Shown in pieces: positions 26,603-35,115 of a stretch of 64,000 bases of DNA. Source of the stretch: Micromonospora echinospora (GTDB taxonomy: Bacteria > Actinomycetota > Actinomycetes > Mycobacteriales > Micromonosporaceae). The position numbers and the translations under genes were made by a program. Positions within the stretch are counted from its first letter, which is position 1; every line of letters starts with the position of its first letter. The notes under the pieces are model-generated. The model did no database searches. It was not told where the DNA came from and saw only the letters and a list, made by a program, of their open reading frames with translations. Where the stretch lies: NCBI RefSeq assembly GCF_014203425.1, contig NZ_JACHJC010000001.1, positions 3,100,001 through 3,164,000 on the forward strand. Reading direction: 5' to 3'.

Positions 26603-27472
26603 TCAGCCCGCGCTGGCGCTCGGCGAGGGCGCGGGACTGTCGGCCGGAGCCGCGCCGGGCTCGCCGACGGTGACGCTCTGCACAAGGACCTGCGTCTTGG
26701 GCTTGACCTTGGCGCCGTTGCCATTGTCCACCGTCGGCATGGCGCCGATCTTCTCCACCACGTCGAGCCCGCCGGTGACCTTGCCGACCACCGAGTAGGC
26801 CGGCTTGGCCGGGCTGGCGTCCTTGAAGAAGATCAGGAACTGGCTGCCGTTGCTGCCCGGCGGGTTGCCGATCATGGCGACCGTGCCCTTCGGGTACGTC
26901 GCCGGCTGCCCGGGGGCCGGGGAGGCCGACGGGCTGGGCTCCGGCGCGCTCGGGACGTTCTCGTCGAAGAACGAGTAGGTCGGGCCGCCGAGGCCGGTGC
27001 CGGTCGGGTCGCCGCAGCGCAGCGCGCCCTCTGCGGTGATCTCGTGGCACGTGGTGTTGTCGAAGAACGAGCGGCCGGCCAGGTAGCTCAGGCTGGCCGC
27101 GCCGCACGGGGCGTCGGTCTGGTCCAGCTCGACCGTGATCGGCCCACCCTGGTTGGTGGTGATCGTCATCGGGCGGGTGCCGGAGGTGGGCAGGCCCGTG
27201 GTGGGCGGCTCGCCGACGTCCTTGAGGTTGGTGTTGACGGCGCCGTCCTGCGCGGTCCAGAGGCAGACGTCCTCGGCGGCCTGCTTCTCCGGCTCCGAGT
27301 CGAACGCGCCGAGCGCCCAGGCGGAACCGGCCACGATCAGCACGAGCACCACCGCGGCGCCCACACCGGCCCGGATCTGCCGGCGGCGCTTCGCGACCGC
27401 CGCCCGCCGGGCGAGCTGCCGGTCAAGCTTGGCCCGCGCCAGTTTGCGCTGCCGGTCCCTGCTGGAAGCCAC
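26603..27472 (-). CDS. Membrane-anchored cyclophilin-like protein, catalytic Arg replaced
   Basis: A 289-aa paralogue of the adjacent cyclophilin gene with the same layout: charged N terminus, one TM helix (VGAAVVLVLIVAGSAWALG, about 37-55) and an external cyclophilin domain. Where the neighbour has CHRLVTQG, this protein has CHEITAEG, so Glu144 replaces the catalytic Arg. Isomerase activity is therefore doubtful and a binding or chaperone role is possible. It also carries two Pro/Ser/Ala-rich stretches, one within the domain (SPSASPAPGQP) and one at the C terminus. The start is GTG at 27472, after GGGGAGCGC; the more upstream frame is Arg/Pro-rich and unlikely. Confidence 0.88.
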   Translation of the reverse strand: MASSRDRQRKLARAKLDRQLARRAAVAKRRRQIRAGVGAAVVLVLIVAGSAWALGAFDSEPEKQAAEDVCLWTAQDGAVNTNLKDVGEPPTTGLPTSGTRPMTITTNQGGPITVELDQTDAPCGAASLSYLAGRSFFDNTTCHEITAEGALRCGDPTGTGLGGPTYSFFDENVPSAPEPSPSASPAPGQPATYPKGTVAMIGNPPGSNGSQFLIFFKDASPAKPAYSVVGKVTGGLDVVEKIGAMPTVDNGNGAKVKPKTQVLVQSVTVGEPGAAPADSPAPSPSASAG

Positions 27473-27708
27473 GTGCGCTCCCCTTCCTCTGCCTGAATCG
27501 CCGCCGGCGCCGGGCGCCGGCCGCCGTTCCGGTCGGGGTGCGCCACGCCACACGCCCGCCAGAGTGTACGGGTAGCGACTGTGAATGTCGTGTACGAGGT
27601 CCCGCCGTCTCAGCCGGGGCCCGCTGGGCGGTGGTGGTGGCGGACGGAACTCGCTGGCCGCTACGACTAGGCTGAAGGTGACGACGACCGGACGGAAAGG
27701 GGAGCGAC

Positions 27709-28428
27709 GTGCTCGTGGCCGGCTTTCCCGCGGACGCCTTCGGCACCAACTGCTACGTGGTGGCGACCGCTCCGGGGGAGCAGTGCGTGGTGGTCGACCC
27801 CGGCATCGGGGTGCTCGACCGGCTCGACGCCGTGCTCGCCGAGCACCGCCTGCACCCGGCCGCCGTGCTGCTCACCCACGGCCACCTGGACCACACCTTC
27901 TCCGTCGCCCCGGTTTGCGACGCGCGGGGCATCCCCGCCTACGTCCACCCGGACGACCGGGAGCTGCTGGCCGACCCGAGCAAGGCGCTGTCGATGGACC
28001 TGACCCAGTTGTTCGGTGGCCGGCTGCCGTACGCCGAGCCGGACGACGTGGCCGAGCTGACCGACGGCGCGACGCTGTCGCTGGCCGGGTTGGAGATCAC
28101 CGTCGACCATGCCCCCGGCCATACCGGCGGGTCGGTGCTGTTCCGGTTGCCCGGCGCCGGCTCGCCCTGGGAGGCCGAGCAGATCTGCCTCTCCGGTGAC
28201 GTGCTGTTCGCCGGCTCGATCGGCCGCACCGACCTGCCGGGCGGCAGCATGCCCCGCATGCTGTCGAGCCTGCGGGACAAGGTGCTCCCGCTGGCCGACG
28301 ACACAGTCGTCCTGCCCGGCCACGGCCCCGCGACCACGATCGGCCGCGAGCGCGCGACCAACCCGTACCTCGTCGAGGTGGCGGGCGTCGGCGGCGCGCG
28401 CCCGGCAGCGCCCACCCGAGGCCTCTAG
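27709..28428 (+). CDS. Metallo-beta-lactamase-fold hydrolase (glyoxalase II-like)
   Basis: A 239-aa di-metal hydrolase. THGHLDH near residue 64 gives the first metal site, DHAPGHTGGSV the bridging region, SGDVLFAGSIGRTDLPGG the Asp and Gly-rich loop, and LPGHGP the last His. The pattern matches GloB/YcbL-type thioester hydrolases. In actinobacteria the likely substrate is a mycothiol or other thioester, which is inference. It lies 40 bp upstream of hisS on the same strand, a pairing often kept in actinobacteria, and is divergent from the cyclophilin genes. Confidence 0.92.
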   Translation: MLVAGFPADAFGTNCYVVATAPGEQCVVVDPGIGVLDRLDAVLAEHRLHPAAVLLTHGHLDHTFSVAPVCDARGIPAYVHPDDRELLADPSKALSMDLTQLFGGRLPYAEPDDVAELTDGATLSLAGLEITVDHAPGHTGGSVLFRLPGAGSPWEAEQICLSGDVLFAGSIGRTDLPGGSMPRMLSSLRDKVLPLADDTVVLPGHGPATTIGRERATNPYLVEVAGVGGARPAAPTRGL

Positions 28429-28468
28429 ACCCTCACCCGCGCCCGCGCGGGTTCCCAAGGAGTTCGTG

Positions 28469-29809
28469 ATGAGCAAGCCCACGCCCATTTCCGGCTTCCC
28501 CGAGTGGACGCCGGCGCAGCGGATGATCGAGCAGTTCGTTCTCGATCGCATTCGCACCACGTTCGAGCTGTACGGCTTCGCGCCACTGGAGACCCGCTCG
28601 GTGGAGCCGCTGGATCAGTTGCTGCGGAAGGGGGAGACCTCCAAGGAGGTCTACCTGCTGCGCCGGTTGCAGGCCGACGCCGACGGGCCGGCCGGGGACG
28701 ACGCGCTCGGCCTGCACTTCGACCTGACCGTGCCGTTCGCCCGCTACGTGCTGGAGAACGCCGGCAAGCTGCAGTTCCCGTTCCGCCGCTACCAGATCCA
28801 GAAGGTGTGGCGGGGTGAGCGCCCGCAGGAGGGCCGGTACCGGGAGTTCCTCCAGGCCGACATCGACATTGTCGACCGGGACACGCTGCCGGCGCAGTAC
28901 GAGGCGGAGATGCCACTGGTCATCGGCGACGCGCTGCGGTCGCTGCCGATCCCGCCGGTGCGCATCCAGGTCAACAACCGCAAGATCTGCGAGGGCTTCT
29001 ACCGGGGCATCGGGCTGACCGACGCGGAGGCGGCGCTGCGCGCCGTCGACAAGCTCGACAAGATCGGGCCGGCCAAGGTGACGGAGCTGCTGGCCGAGAC
29101 CGCCGGGGCGAGCGAGGCGCAGGCCAAGGCCGTGCTGTCGCTGGCCGAGATCTCCGCGCCGGACGCCTCCTTCGCCGACGCGGTGCGCGCGCTCGGGGTG
29201 AGCGACCCGCTGCTGGACGAGGGCGTCGCGGAGCTGACCGCCGTGGTGGAGACGGCCGCCGCGCACGCGCCCGGCCTCTGCGTGGCCGACCTGCGCATCG
29301 CGCGGGGCCTGGACTACTACACCGGTACGGTCTACGAGACGCAGATGATCGGCTACGAGCGGTTCGGCTCGATTTGCTCCGGCGGCCGGTACGACAACCT
29401 GGCCAGCTCCGGCAACGTCCGGTTCCCCGGGGTGGGCATCTCGATCGGGGTGACCCGGCTGCTCGGCCTGCTGTTCGGCGCCGAGGCGCTGGCGGTGTCC
29501 CGTTCGGTGCCGACCTGTGTGCTGGTGGCGGTCACCGCCGAGGAGGACCGGGCGGCCAGCGACGGGGTCGCGGCGGCGCTGCGCTCGCGGGGTGTGCCGA
29601 CCGAGGTGTCCCCGTCGGCGGCCAAGTTCGGCAAGCAGATCCGGTACGCCGAGCGGCGCGGCATCCCGTACGTCTGGTTCCCCGGCGCGGACGGCGACGA
29701 GGTCAAGGACATCCGTTCCGGCGAGCAGGTGGCCGCCTCGGCGGGGGAGTGGACGCCGCCCCGGGCGGACCTGAAGCCGCTGGTCGGCCCGGCCGGCACT
29801 GGCGTCTGA
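28469..29809 (+). CDS. hisS: Histidyl-tRNA synthetase, archaeal/eukaryal-like subtype
   Basis: A 446-aa class II synthetase. Motif 2 is WRGERPQEGRYREFLQ, the histidine-specific motif is LRIARGLDYYTGTVYE, and motif 3 is FPGVGISIGVTRLLGLL near residue 325; a C-terminal anticodon-binding domain follows. The segment LGLHFDLTVPFARYVLEN and DIDIVDRD resemble archaeal and eukaryal HisRS more than the E. coli type, which has SLTLRPEGTA at that place. This is seen in the sequence and suggests a transferred or ancient paralogous lineage; it needs a tree. The ATG at 28469 follows CAAGGAG. Confidence 0.95.
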   Translation: MSKPTPISGFPEWTPAQRMIEQFVLDRIRTTFELYGFAPLETRSVEPLDQLLRKGETSKEVYLLRRLQADADGPAGDDALGLHFDLTVPFARYVLENAGKLQFPFRRYQIQKVWRGERPQEGRYREFLQADIDIVDRDTLPAQYEAEMPLVIGDALRSLPIPPVRIQVNNRKICEGFYRGIGLTDAEAALRAVDKLDKIGPAKVTELLAETAGASEAQAKAVLSLAEISAPDASFADAVRALGVSDPLLDEGVAELTAVVETAAAHAPGLCVADLRIARGLDYYTGTVYETQMIGYERFGSICSGGRYDNLASSGNVRFPGVGISIGVTRLLGLLFGAEALAVSRSVPTCVLVAVTAEEDRAASDGVAAALRSRGVPTEVSPSAAKFGKQIRYAERRGIPYVWFPGADGDEVKDIRSGEQVAASAGEWTPPRADLKPLVGPAGTGV

Positions 29810-29820
29810 AGACGTTTCGA

Positions 29821-29851
29821 CCTACGGTGGCGTAAGTTACGCCACCGTAGG
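29821..29851. promoter_or_regulatory. 31-bp near-perfect palindrome, predicted desaturase operator
   Basis: Two 15-bp arms (outer CCTACGG, inner GGCGTAA) meet around a single central G. With a one-base centre it cannot fold as an ordinary RNA hairpin, so a DNA operator for a dimeric repressor is more likely. It starts 12 bp after the hisS stop and ends next to the GGGAG ribosome binding site of the desaturase gene. No regulator gene is adjacent. Confidence 0.75.
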
Positions 29852-29860
29852 GAGAACGTC

Positions 29861-30802
29861 GTGACCGTGCTCAGCCAGACCGCTCTGCTCACCGAACTCG
29901 AGCCGGTGGTCGAGAAGAACCTCGACCGCCACCTGTCGCTGGCCAAGGAGTGGTTCCCGCACGAGTACGTGCCGTGGAGCGAGGGCCGCACCTTCGACGG
30001 GCCGCTGGGCGGCGAGGCCTGGTCGCCGGAGGACTCGACGCTGCCCGAGGTGGCCCGGACGGCGCTGATCGTCAACCTGCTCACCGAGGACAACCTGCCC
30101 TCGTACCACCACGAGATCGCCACCCTGTTCGGGCGTGACGGCGCGTGGGGCACCTGGGTGCACCGGTGGACCGCCGAGGAGGGGCGGCACGGCACGGCGA
30201 TCCGCGACTACCTCACGGTGACCCGGGCGGTGGACCCGGTGGCGCTGGAGCGGGCCCGCATGGTGCACATGTCGGCGGGCTACCAGAACGTGCACGACCA
30301 GGAGATGCTGCATTCGCTGGCGTACGTGTCGTTCCAGGAGCTGGCCACCCGCATCTCGCACCGCAACACCGGCCGGGCCACCGGCGATCCGACGTGCGAG
30401 GCGCTGCTGGCCCGGGTCGCAGCGGACGAGAACCTGCACATGGTCTTCTACCGCAACCTGCTCGGCGCGGCGTTCGAGCTGGCGCCGTCGCAGGCCATGC
30501 GCGCGGTCGCCGACGTGCTGGCCAACTTCCAGATGCCGGGCGTGGGCATCGACGGCTTCGCCCGCAAGTCGGTGGCAATCGCGCTGGCCGGCATCTACGA
30601 CCTGCGCCAGCACCGCGACGACGTGGTGATGCCGGTGCTGCGCCAGTGGAACCTGTTCGAGGTGACCGGTCTGAACGCCGACGGCGAGGCCGCCCGCGAC
30701 CAGATCGCCGCCCACATTGACACCCTGGAGACCCAGGCGTCCCGCTTCGAGGAGCGCCGCGCCGCCCGCGCCGCCCGAGTAGCCGCCACCACCCAGGCCT
30801 GA
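29861..30802 (+). CDS. Acyl-ACP desaturase (ferritin-like di-iron, DesA type)
   Basis: A 313-aa soluble di-iron enzyme that would introduce a cis double bond into acyl-ACP or acyl-CoA. The iron-ligand motifs are TAEEGRHG at about residues 104-111 and ADENLH at about 187-192. PHEYVPWSEGRTF near residue 34 is the conserved entry segment. This is the soluble stearoyl-ACP desaturase family kept in actinobacteria, not the membrane histidine-box type. The GTG start at 29861 is preceded by GGGAGAAC. A long palindrome just upstream suggests dedicated repression, as known for mycobacterial desA genes. It is convergent with a thioesterase remnant. Confidence 0.93.
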   Translation: MTVLSQTALLTELEPVVEKNLDRHLSLAKEWFPHEYVPWSEGRTFDGPLGGEAWSPEDSTLPEVARTALIVNLLTEDNLPSYHHEIATLFGRDGAWGTWVHRWTAEEGRHGTAIRDYLTVTRAVDPVALERARMVHMSAGYQNVHDQEMLHSLAYVSFQELATRISHRNTGRATGDPTCEALLARVAADENLHMVFYRNLLGAAFELAPSQAMRAVADVLANFQMPGVGIDGFARKSVAIALAGIYDLRQHRDDVVMPVLRQWNLFEVTGLNADGEAARDQIAAHIDTLETQASRFEERRAARAARVAATTQA

Positions 30803-30819
30803 CCCCGCCCCTCTCCCGC

Positions 30820-30890
30820 GCGATCTTGCACTTACGGCCCCCACGGCGCCCGTTTCACGGCGTTTGCGGGGGCCGTAACTGCAAGATCGC
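30820..30890. repeat. GCGATCTTGC palindrome, copy 2, between convergent gene ends
   Basis: Arms at 30820-30842 and 30868-30890 are 23 bp with one mismatch and a 25-nt loop. Each arm starts GCGATCTTGCA and ends in CGGCCCCC. Outside the arms, complementary C-rich and G-rich tracts reach the two facing stop codons (desaturase TGA and thioesterase-remnant TGA). It probably acts as a bidirectional terminator and belongs to the same family as 2812-2884. Confidence 0.85.
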
Positions 30891-30915
30891 CGGGGATGGG
30901 GGAGGGTGGGGCGGG

Positions 30916-31062
30916 TCAGGGGAGGGGGAAGATCAGGCAGGTTGAGGTGGCGTGGGCTACCAGGCGGCCTGCCGGGTCTGTCAGGCGGGCCTCGGCCAGG
31001 GCGGTACGGCGGCCCCGCTGGAGCACGGTGCCCTCGCAGCGCAGCGTGCCGCTGTCGACGCG
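30916..31062 (-). pseudogene. C-terminal remnant of a PaaI-type (hotdog) thioesterase
   Basis: Read on the reverse strand this encodes VDSGTLRCEGTVLQRGRR, then TALAEARLTDPAGRLVAHAT and STCLIFPLP before a TGA. This is the typical last third of a PaaI/YdiI-type hotdog thioesterase (the GRR-A-AEA-L-D-GRLVAHAT pattern). Upstream of about 31065 the frame runs into AT-rich non-coding DNA with no start codon or remaining domain. The gene therefore looks 5'-truncated, probably by a deletion that brought the S1 protease promoter next to it. I cannot say which hotdog family the intact gene belonged to. Confidence 0.65.
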
Positions 31063-31084
31063 GGTCGATCCCCGGCTCTGACAC

Positions 31085-31272
31085 CTTGAGTCGATGTTGT
31101 TGCTCAGGCGTTACATCGAGCGCGGGTGCGAATTAGGGCAAAGCCATGTCTTGCTTACGATCTTAAATGTGTGAATACTTTGGGCACTCGGGCGGTTTCC
31201 CCAGGTCGCCCGGGTTGCCCTCGGGCGCGCCCCCATGACAGCGCCCGTTCACCCCCATTCGGAGGTTGTTAC
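31085..31272 (+). promoter_or_regulatory. AT-rich promoter region of the S1 protease gene
   Basis: This stretch is clearly poorer in GC than the rest. TTGCTT at 31151-31156 and AATACT at 31174-31179 are 17 bp apart and form a plausible sigma-70-type promoter, leaving a leader of about 87 nt. GGAGG lies seven bases before the ATG at 31273. Confidence 0.5.
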
Positions 31273-32322
31273 ATGCGACCCACGAGGTCCACGCTCCGCC
31301 GCGCCGCCGCAGTCGCCGTCGCCGGCACCCTGGTCACCGGCTCGCTGCTCAGCGCCCCCGCGCAGGCCGCCCCCGCGGCCCTCTCGCCGGACGCCGCCGC
31401 CACCCTCGTCGAGAAGCTCGGCGCCCGCGCGGCCGGCACGTACGCCGACGCCAGCGGCGCGATGATCGTCACGGTGACCGACACCGCCACCGCCCGCCAG
31501 GTACGCGCCGCCGGCGCTATCCCGAAGATCGTGGCGCGCGGCGCGGACAAGCTCAACGCCGCCACCGGCGAGCTGGAGCGCTCCGCCAAGATCCCCGGCA
31601 CCGCCTGGTGGACCGACCCGGCCACGAACCAGGTCGTCGTCTCCGTCGACAGCACCGTCACCGGTGCCAAGCTGGAGCGGGTCAAGGCCGCCGCCGCCCG
31701 TCACAACGGCGCGATCCGCATCGAGGCCGAGGCCGGCGTGCTGAGCACCCGGATCTCCGGCGGCCAGGCGATCTACGCCGGCGGCGGTGGCCGCTGCTCG
31801 CTCGGGTTCAACGTCCGCAGCGGCTCGACCTACTACTTCCTCACCGCGGGCCACTGCACGAACATCTCGTCGAGCTGGTACAGCAACTCCGGGCAGACCA
31901 GCCTGCTCGGCACCCGGACCGGCACCAGCTTCCCGGGCAACGACTACGGCATCGTCCGGCACAACAACTCGGCCAACGCGGCCGGCAACGTGTCGCTGTA
32001 CAACGGCAGCTTCCAGGACATCACCTCGGCCGGCAACGCCTACGTCGGCCAGTCCGTCCGCCGTTCCGGCAGCACCACCGGCCTGCGCAGCGGCAGCGTC
32101 AGCGCGCTGAACGCGACCGTGAACTACGCCGAGGGCAGCGTCTCCGGCCTCATCCGCACCAACGTCTGCGCCGAGCCGGGCGACAGCGGCGGCTCGCTGT
32201 TCGCCGGCACCACCGCGCTGGGCCTCACCTCCGGTGGTAGCGGCAACTGCCGCACCGGTGGCACCACCTACTTCCAGCCCGTCACCGAAGCCCTCAGCCG
32301 TTACGGCGTGAGCGTCTTCTGA
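31273..32322 (+). CDS. Secreted S1-family serine protease (alpha-lytic/streptogrisin type)
   Basis: A 349-aa preproprotease. Residues 1-32 form a signal peptide ([16 protein letters not shown], then APAQA cleavage). Residues about 33-155 are a pro-region acting as folding chaperone. The mature enzyme begins near [12 protein letters not shown]. The catalytic triad is visible: His in TAGHCTN (about 194), Asp in GNDYGIVR (about 223) and Ser in [10 protein letters not shown] (about 303). Cys pairs flank His and Ser as in this family. An extracellular nutritional or signalling protease is expected. It has its own promoter and is convergent with the DUF998 gene. Confidence 0.94.
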   Translation: MRPTRSTLRRAAAVAVAGTLVTGSLLSAPAQAAPAALSPDAAATLVEKLGARAAGTYADASGAMIVTVTDTATARQVRAAGAIPKIVARGADKLNAATGELERSAKIPGTAWWTDPATNQVVVSVDSTVTGAKLERVKAAAARHNGAIRIEAEAGVLSTRISGGQAIYAGGGGRCSLGFNVRSGSTYYFLTAGHCTNISSSWYSNSGQTSLLGTRTGTSFPGNDYGIVRHNNSANAAGNVSLYNGSFQDITSAGNAYVGQSVRRSGSTTGLRSGSVSALNATVNYAEGSVSGLIRTNVCAEPGDSGGSLFAGTTALGLTSGGSGNCRTGGTTYFQPVTEALSRYGVSVF

Positions 32323-32380
32323 TCCGCGCACCGCAGTGAACGGGCCGCCGGGTGACCGGCGGCCCGTTCCGCGTACCCGA

Positions 32381-33079
32381 TCAGGCGCCCGCCTCCCGGC
32401 GGCCCGGACTGACCGGCGGCGCGTCCGGGCGCGGCGGCCGGGTCGGCCGGGCCGTCCAGTGCCGGTGGGCCCGCCGCGCGGACAGCACCGCCGCCAGCGG
32501 CCAGAGCGTCACGGCGAGCGCTGCCACCCGCTCGGCCAGCCCGGTCCGGGAGCCGCCCGTCACCTCCACCACCGACCAGCCGAACAACGCCAGCAGCACC
32601 GCGGTGACGGCCAGCGCCACCGGCCGGCGGAACGCCCACGGCGGCCGGCCCGCCGGGGAGGCGGCCACCGCACGCGGCACTCTCCGGGGCAGGCGCAGCG
32701 CCGACCCGGCCGGCCAGAGCGACAACGCGAGCACCGCCACTGTGGCGATCACGCCGTGCGCCGGGGAGCCACCCACCTGCGGGCGGGGGAACGCGATGAG
32801 CGCGACGGTGGCCAGCCCGCCGAGCACGAGCAAGAAGCGGCTCGGCAGCCCGGCGGCGTGCAGCGCGGCGGCGGTGGCGGCGTAGCAGCAGCCGAGCAGC
32901 ACCAGCGCGCCGCCCATCAACCACGGATCGGTAGCGCCCTCGCCGGCCAGCTCGCTGATCGTGTCCCGCACCGGGTCGTATTCCGGCCCCTGGCGGGCGC
33001 CCGCGACCGTCCAGCCCGCCACCAGCAGTGCGGGCGCGGCGGCCGCGGTGGCCACGGCCCAGCTGGGTACGGCACGCAC
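32381..33079 (-). CDS. DUF998 family integral membrane protein
   Basis: A 232-aa protein with about six hydrophobic segments. [28 protein letters not shown] near the N terminus is the typical DUF998 signature (ISELG...PWLM). The segments around residues 75-95, 100-125 and 150-185 are membrane helices. The C terminus is Pro/Arg-rich and probably cytoplasmic. Function of the family is unknown. The start is GTG at 33079 ([11 protein letters not shown]); upstream sequence in frame is Pro/Arg-rich and improbable. It faces away from aspS across 150 bp, so the two share a divergent promoter region. Confidence 0.82.
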   Translation of the reverse strand: MRAVPSWAVATAAAAPALLVAGWTVAGARQGPEYDPVRDTISELAGEGATDPWLMGGALVLLGCCYAATAAALHAAGLPSRFLLVLGGLATVALIAFPRPQVGGSPAHGVIATVAVLALSLWPAGSALRLPRRVPRAVAASPAGRPPWAFRRPVALAVTAVLLALFGWSVVEVTGGSRTGLAERVAALAVTLWPLAAVLSARRAHRHWTARPTRPPRPDAPPVSPGRREAGA

Positions 33080-33229
33080 CCGGCCACGGTAAACCGCCGG
33101 ACCCGGCCCTCGACGCGCTTTCGCCGCGTCCCCGGGACGGGCCGGGCTCGACGGGTGCCGGGGAGCGGGCCCGCCCGCCCTGACAGAATGCGGAAAGCAG
33201 TCGTGGACCAGATTGAGGAGACGCCAGCC

Positions 33230-35053
33230 GTGATCCGTACCCACAATGCCGGAAGCCTGCGCGCCGCGGACGCCGGCTCGACGGTGACGCTCGCCGGGTG
33301 GGTGGCCCGCCGGCGCGACCACGGCGGTGTCATCTTCGTCGATCTGCGCGACGCCTCCGGCGTCGTGCAGGTGGTCTTCCGCGAGGAGGACGCGCACGCG
33401 CTGCGCAACGAGTTCTGCGTCAAGGTCACCGGCGAGGTGACCCGCCGCCCCGAGGGCAACGAGAACCCGGACCTGCCGACCGGCGAGATCGAGGTGACCG
33501 CGTCCGCGCTGGAGGTGCTCTCCGAGGCCGCGCCGCTGCCGCTGCCGGTGGACGACCAGATCGAGGCCGGCGACGACATCCGGCTCAAGTACCGCTACCT
33601 GGACCTGCGCCGGGGCGGCCCGGCCAAGGCCATGCGGCTGCGCTCGCGGGCCAACCAGATCGCCCGCGGCGTGCTGCACGAGCGGGACTTCCTGGAGATC
33701 GAGACGCCGACGCTGACCCGCTCCACCCCGGAGGGCGCGCGCGACTTCCTGGTGCCGGTGCGCCTGCAGCCGGGTAGCTGGTACGCGCTGCCGCAGTCGC
33801 CGCAGCTGTTCAAGCAGCTGCTCATGGTCGGCGGCATGGAGCGGTACTACCAGATCGCCCGCTGCTACCGCGACGAGGACTTCCGCGCCGACCGGCAGCC
33901 GGAGTTCACCCAGCTCGACATCGAGATGTCGTTCGTCACCGAGGACGACGTGATCGACCTCGGCGAGGCGATCGTCTCGGCGCTGTGGAAGGACCTCGCC
34001 GGCTACGAGATCACCCGGCCGATCCCGCGCATCACCTGGCACGACGCCATGTCCCGGTACGGCTCGGACAAGCCGGACCTGCGCTACGGCGTGGAGCTGA
34101 CCGAGCTGACCGAGTACCTGCGTGGCACCGACTTCCGGGTGTTCGCCGGCGCGATCGACGCGGGTGGCTACGTCGGCGCCGTGGTCATGCCCGGTGGCGC
34201 GGCGCAGACCCGCAAGGAGCTGGACGGCTGGCAGGACTGGGCCAAGGCGCGTGGCGCGCGGGGCCTGGCGTACGTGGTGCTGGACGCCGAGACCGGCGAG
34301 GCGCGCGGCCCGGTGGCGAAGAACCTGTCCGAGGCGCACCTGTCCGGCCTGGCCGACGCGGTCGGCGCGAAGCCCGGCGACGCGATCTTCTTCGCCGCCA
34401 GCACCAACACCCGCGAGGCGCAGGAGCTGCTCGGCGCGGCCCGCATCGAGATCGCCAAGCGGTCGAACCTGATCGACGAGAGCGCCTGGGCGTTCTGCTG
34501 GGTCGTGGACGCGCCGATGTTCGAGCCGACCTCCGACCAGGAGAACGGCGGAGCGGGCGGCTGGACCGCCGTGCACCACCCGTTCACCTCGCCGAACGCC
34601 GAGTGGGTGGACCGGTTCGAGTCCGCTCCGGACCGGGCGCTGGCGTACGCGTACGACATCGTCTGCAACGGCAACGAGATCGGCGGCGGCTCGATCCGTA
34701 TCCACCGCGGCGACGTGCAGCAGCGGGTGTTCGACCTGCTCGGCATCACCGCCGACGAGGCGCAGGACAAGTTCGGCTTCCTGCTGGAGGCGTTCAAGTA
34801 CGGCGCCCCGCCGCACGGCGGCATCGCGTTCGGCTGGGACCGGGTCTGCATGCTGCTGGCCGGCGCCGACTCGATCCGCGAGGTGATCGCGTTCCCGAAG
34901 ACCCGGGGCGGCTTCGACCCGCTGACCGGCGCGCCCACCCCGATCACCGGGCAGCAGCGCGCCGAGGCCGGCATCGACGCCAAGCCGAAGGCCCCGGCCG
35001 GTCCGCACGCCGGTACGGCGGGCCCGGCCGCCCCGGTGGCCGACCCCACCTGA
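33230..35053 (+). CDS. aspS: Aspartyl-tRNA synthetase, probably nondiscriminating (Asp/Asn)
   Basis: A 607-aa class IIb synthetase with an OB-fold anticodon domain, a bacterial GAD insert and a catalytic core ([20 protein letters not shown] motif 2 near 225, and [13 protein letters not shown] motif 3). His31 in RRRDHGG and Gly76 in RPEGNENP occur where the discriminating E. coli enzyme has Leu and Lys. His and Gly at these places are features of nondiscriminating enzymes that also charge tRNA-Asn, which GatCAB then amidates. The GTG at 33230 follows GAGGAG; an ATG at 33188 is the alternative. A Pro/Ala-rich tail ends the protein. Confidence 0.95.
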   Translation: MIRTHNAGSLRAADAGSTVTLAGWVARRRDHGGVIFVDLRDASGVVQVVFREEDAHALRNEFCVKVTGEVTRRPEGNENPDLPTGEIEVTASALEVLSEAAPLPLPVDDQIEAGDDIRLKYRYLDLRRGGPAKAMRLRSRANQIARGVLHERDFLEIETPTLTRSTPEGARDFLVPVRLQPGSWYALPQSPQLFKQLLMVGGMERYYQIARCYRDEDFRADRQPEFTQLDIEMSFVTEDDVIDLGEAIVSALWKDLAGYEITRPIPRITWHDAMSRYGSDKPDLRYGVELTELTEYLRGTDFRVFAGAIDAGGYVGAVVMPGGAAQTRKELDGWQDWAKARGARGLAYVVLDAETGEARGPVAKNLSEAHLSGLADAVGAKPGDAIFFAASTNTREAQELLGAARIEIAKRSNLIDESAWAFCWVVDAPMFEPTSDQENGGAGGWTAVHHPFTSPNAEWVDRFESAPDRALAYAYDIVCNGNEIGGGSIRIHRGDVQQRVFDLLGITADEAQDKFGFLLEAFKYGAPPHGGIAFGWDRVCMLLAGADSIREVIAFPKTRGGFDPLTGAPTPITGQQRAEAGIDAKPKAPAGPHAGTAGPAAPVADPT

Positions 35054-35066
35054 TCCAGCCCTGTCG

Positions 35067-35097
35067 AAAGGCCCGCGTCATGATGACGCGGGCCTTT
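35067..35097 (+). terminator. aspS terminator
   Basis: A 14-bp perfect stem (AAAGGCCCGCGTCA and complement) with a three-base loop starts 14 bp after the aspS stop. The final TTTT makes it resemble a classical intrinsic terminator. Confidence 0.8.
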
Positions 35098-35115
35098 TCG
35101 ATATCAGGGGGACAG

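Noticed and set aside
29837..31084. A 415-codon reverse-strand frame covering the desaturase gene and the thioesterase remnant.
   Set aside because: It is not in the same frame as the thioesterase-like sequence and is Arg/His/Gly-rich antisense of the desaturase.
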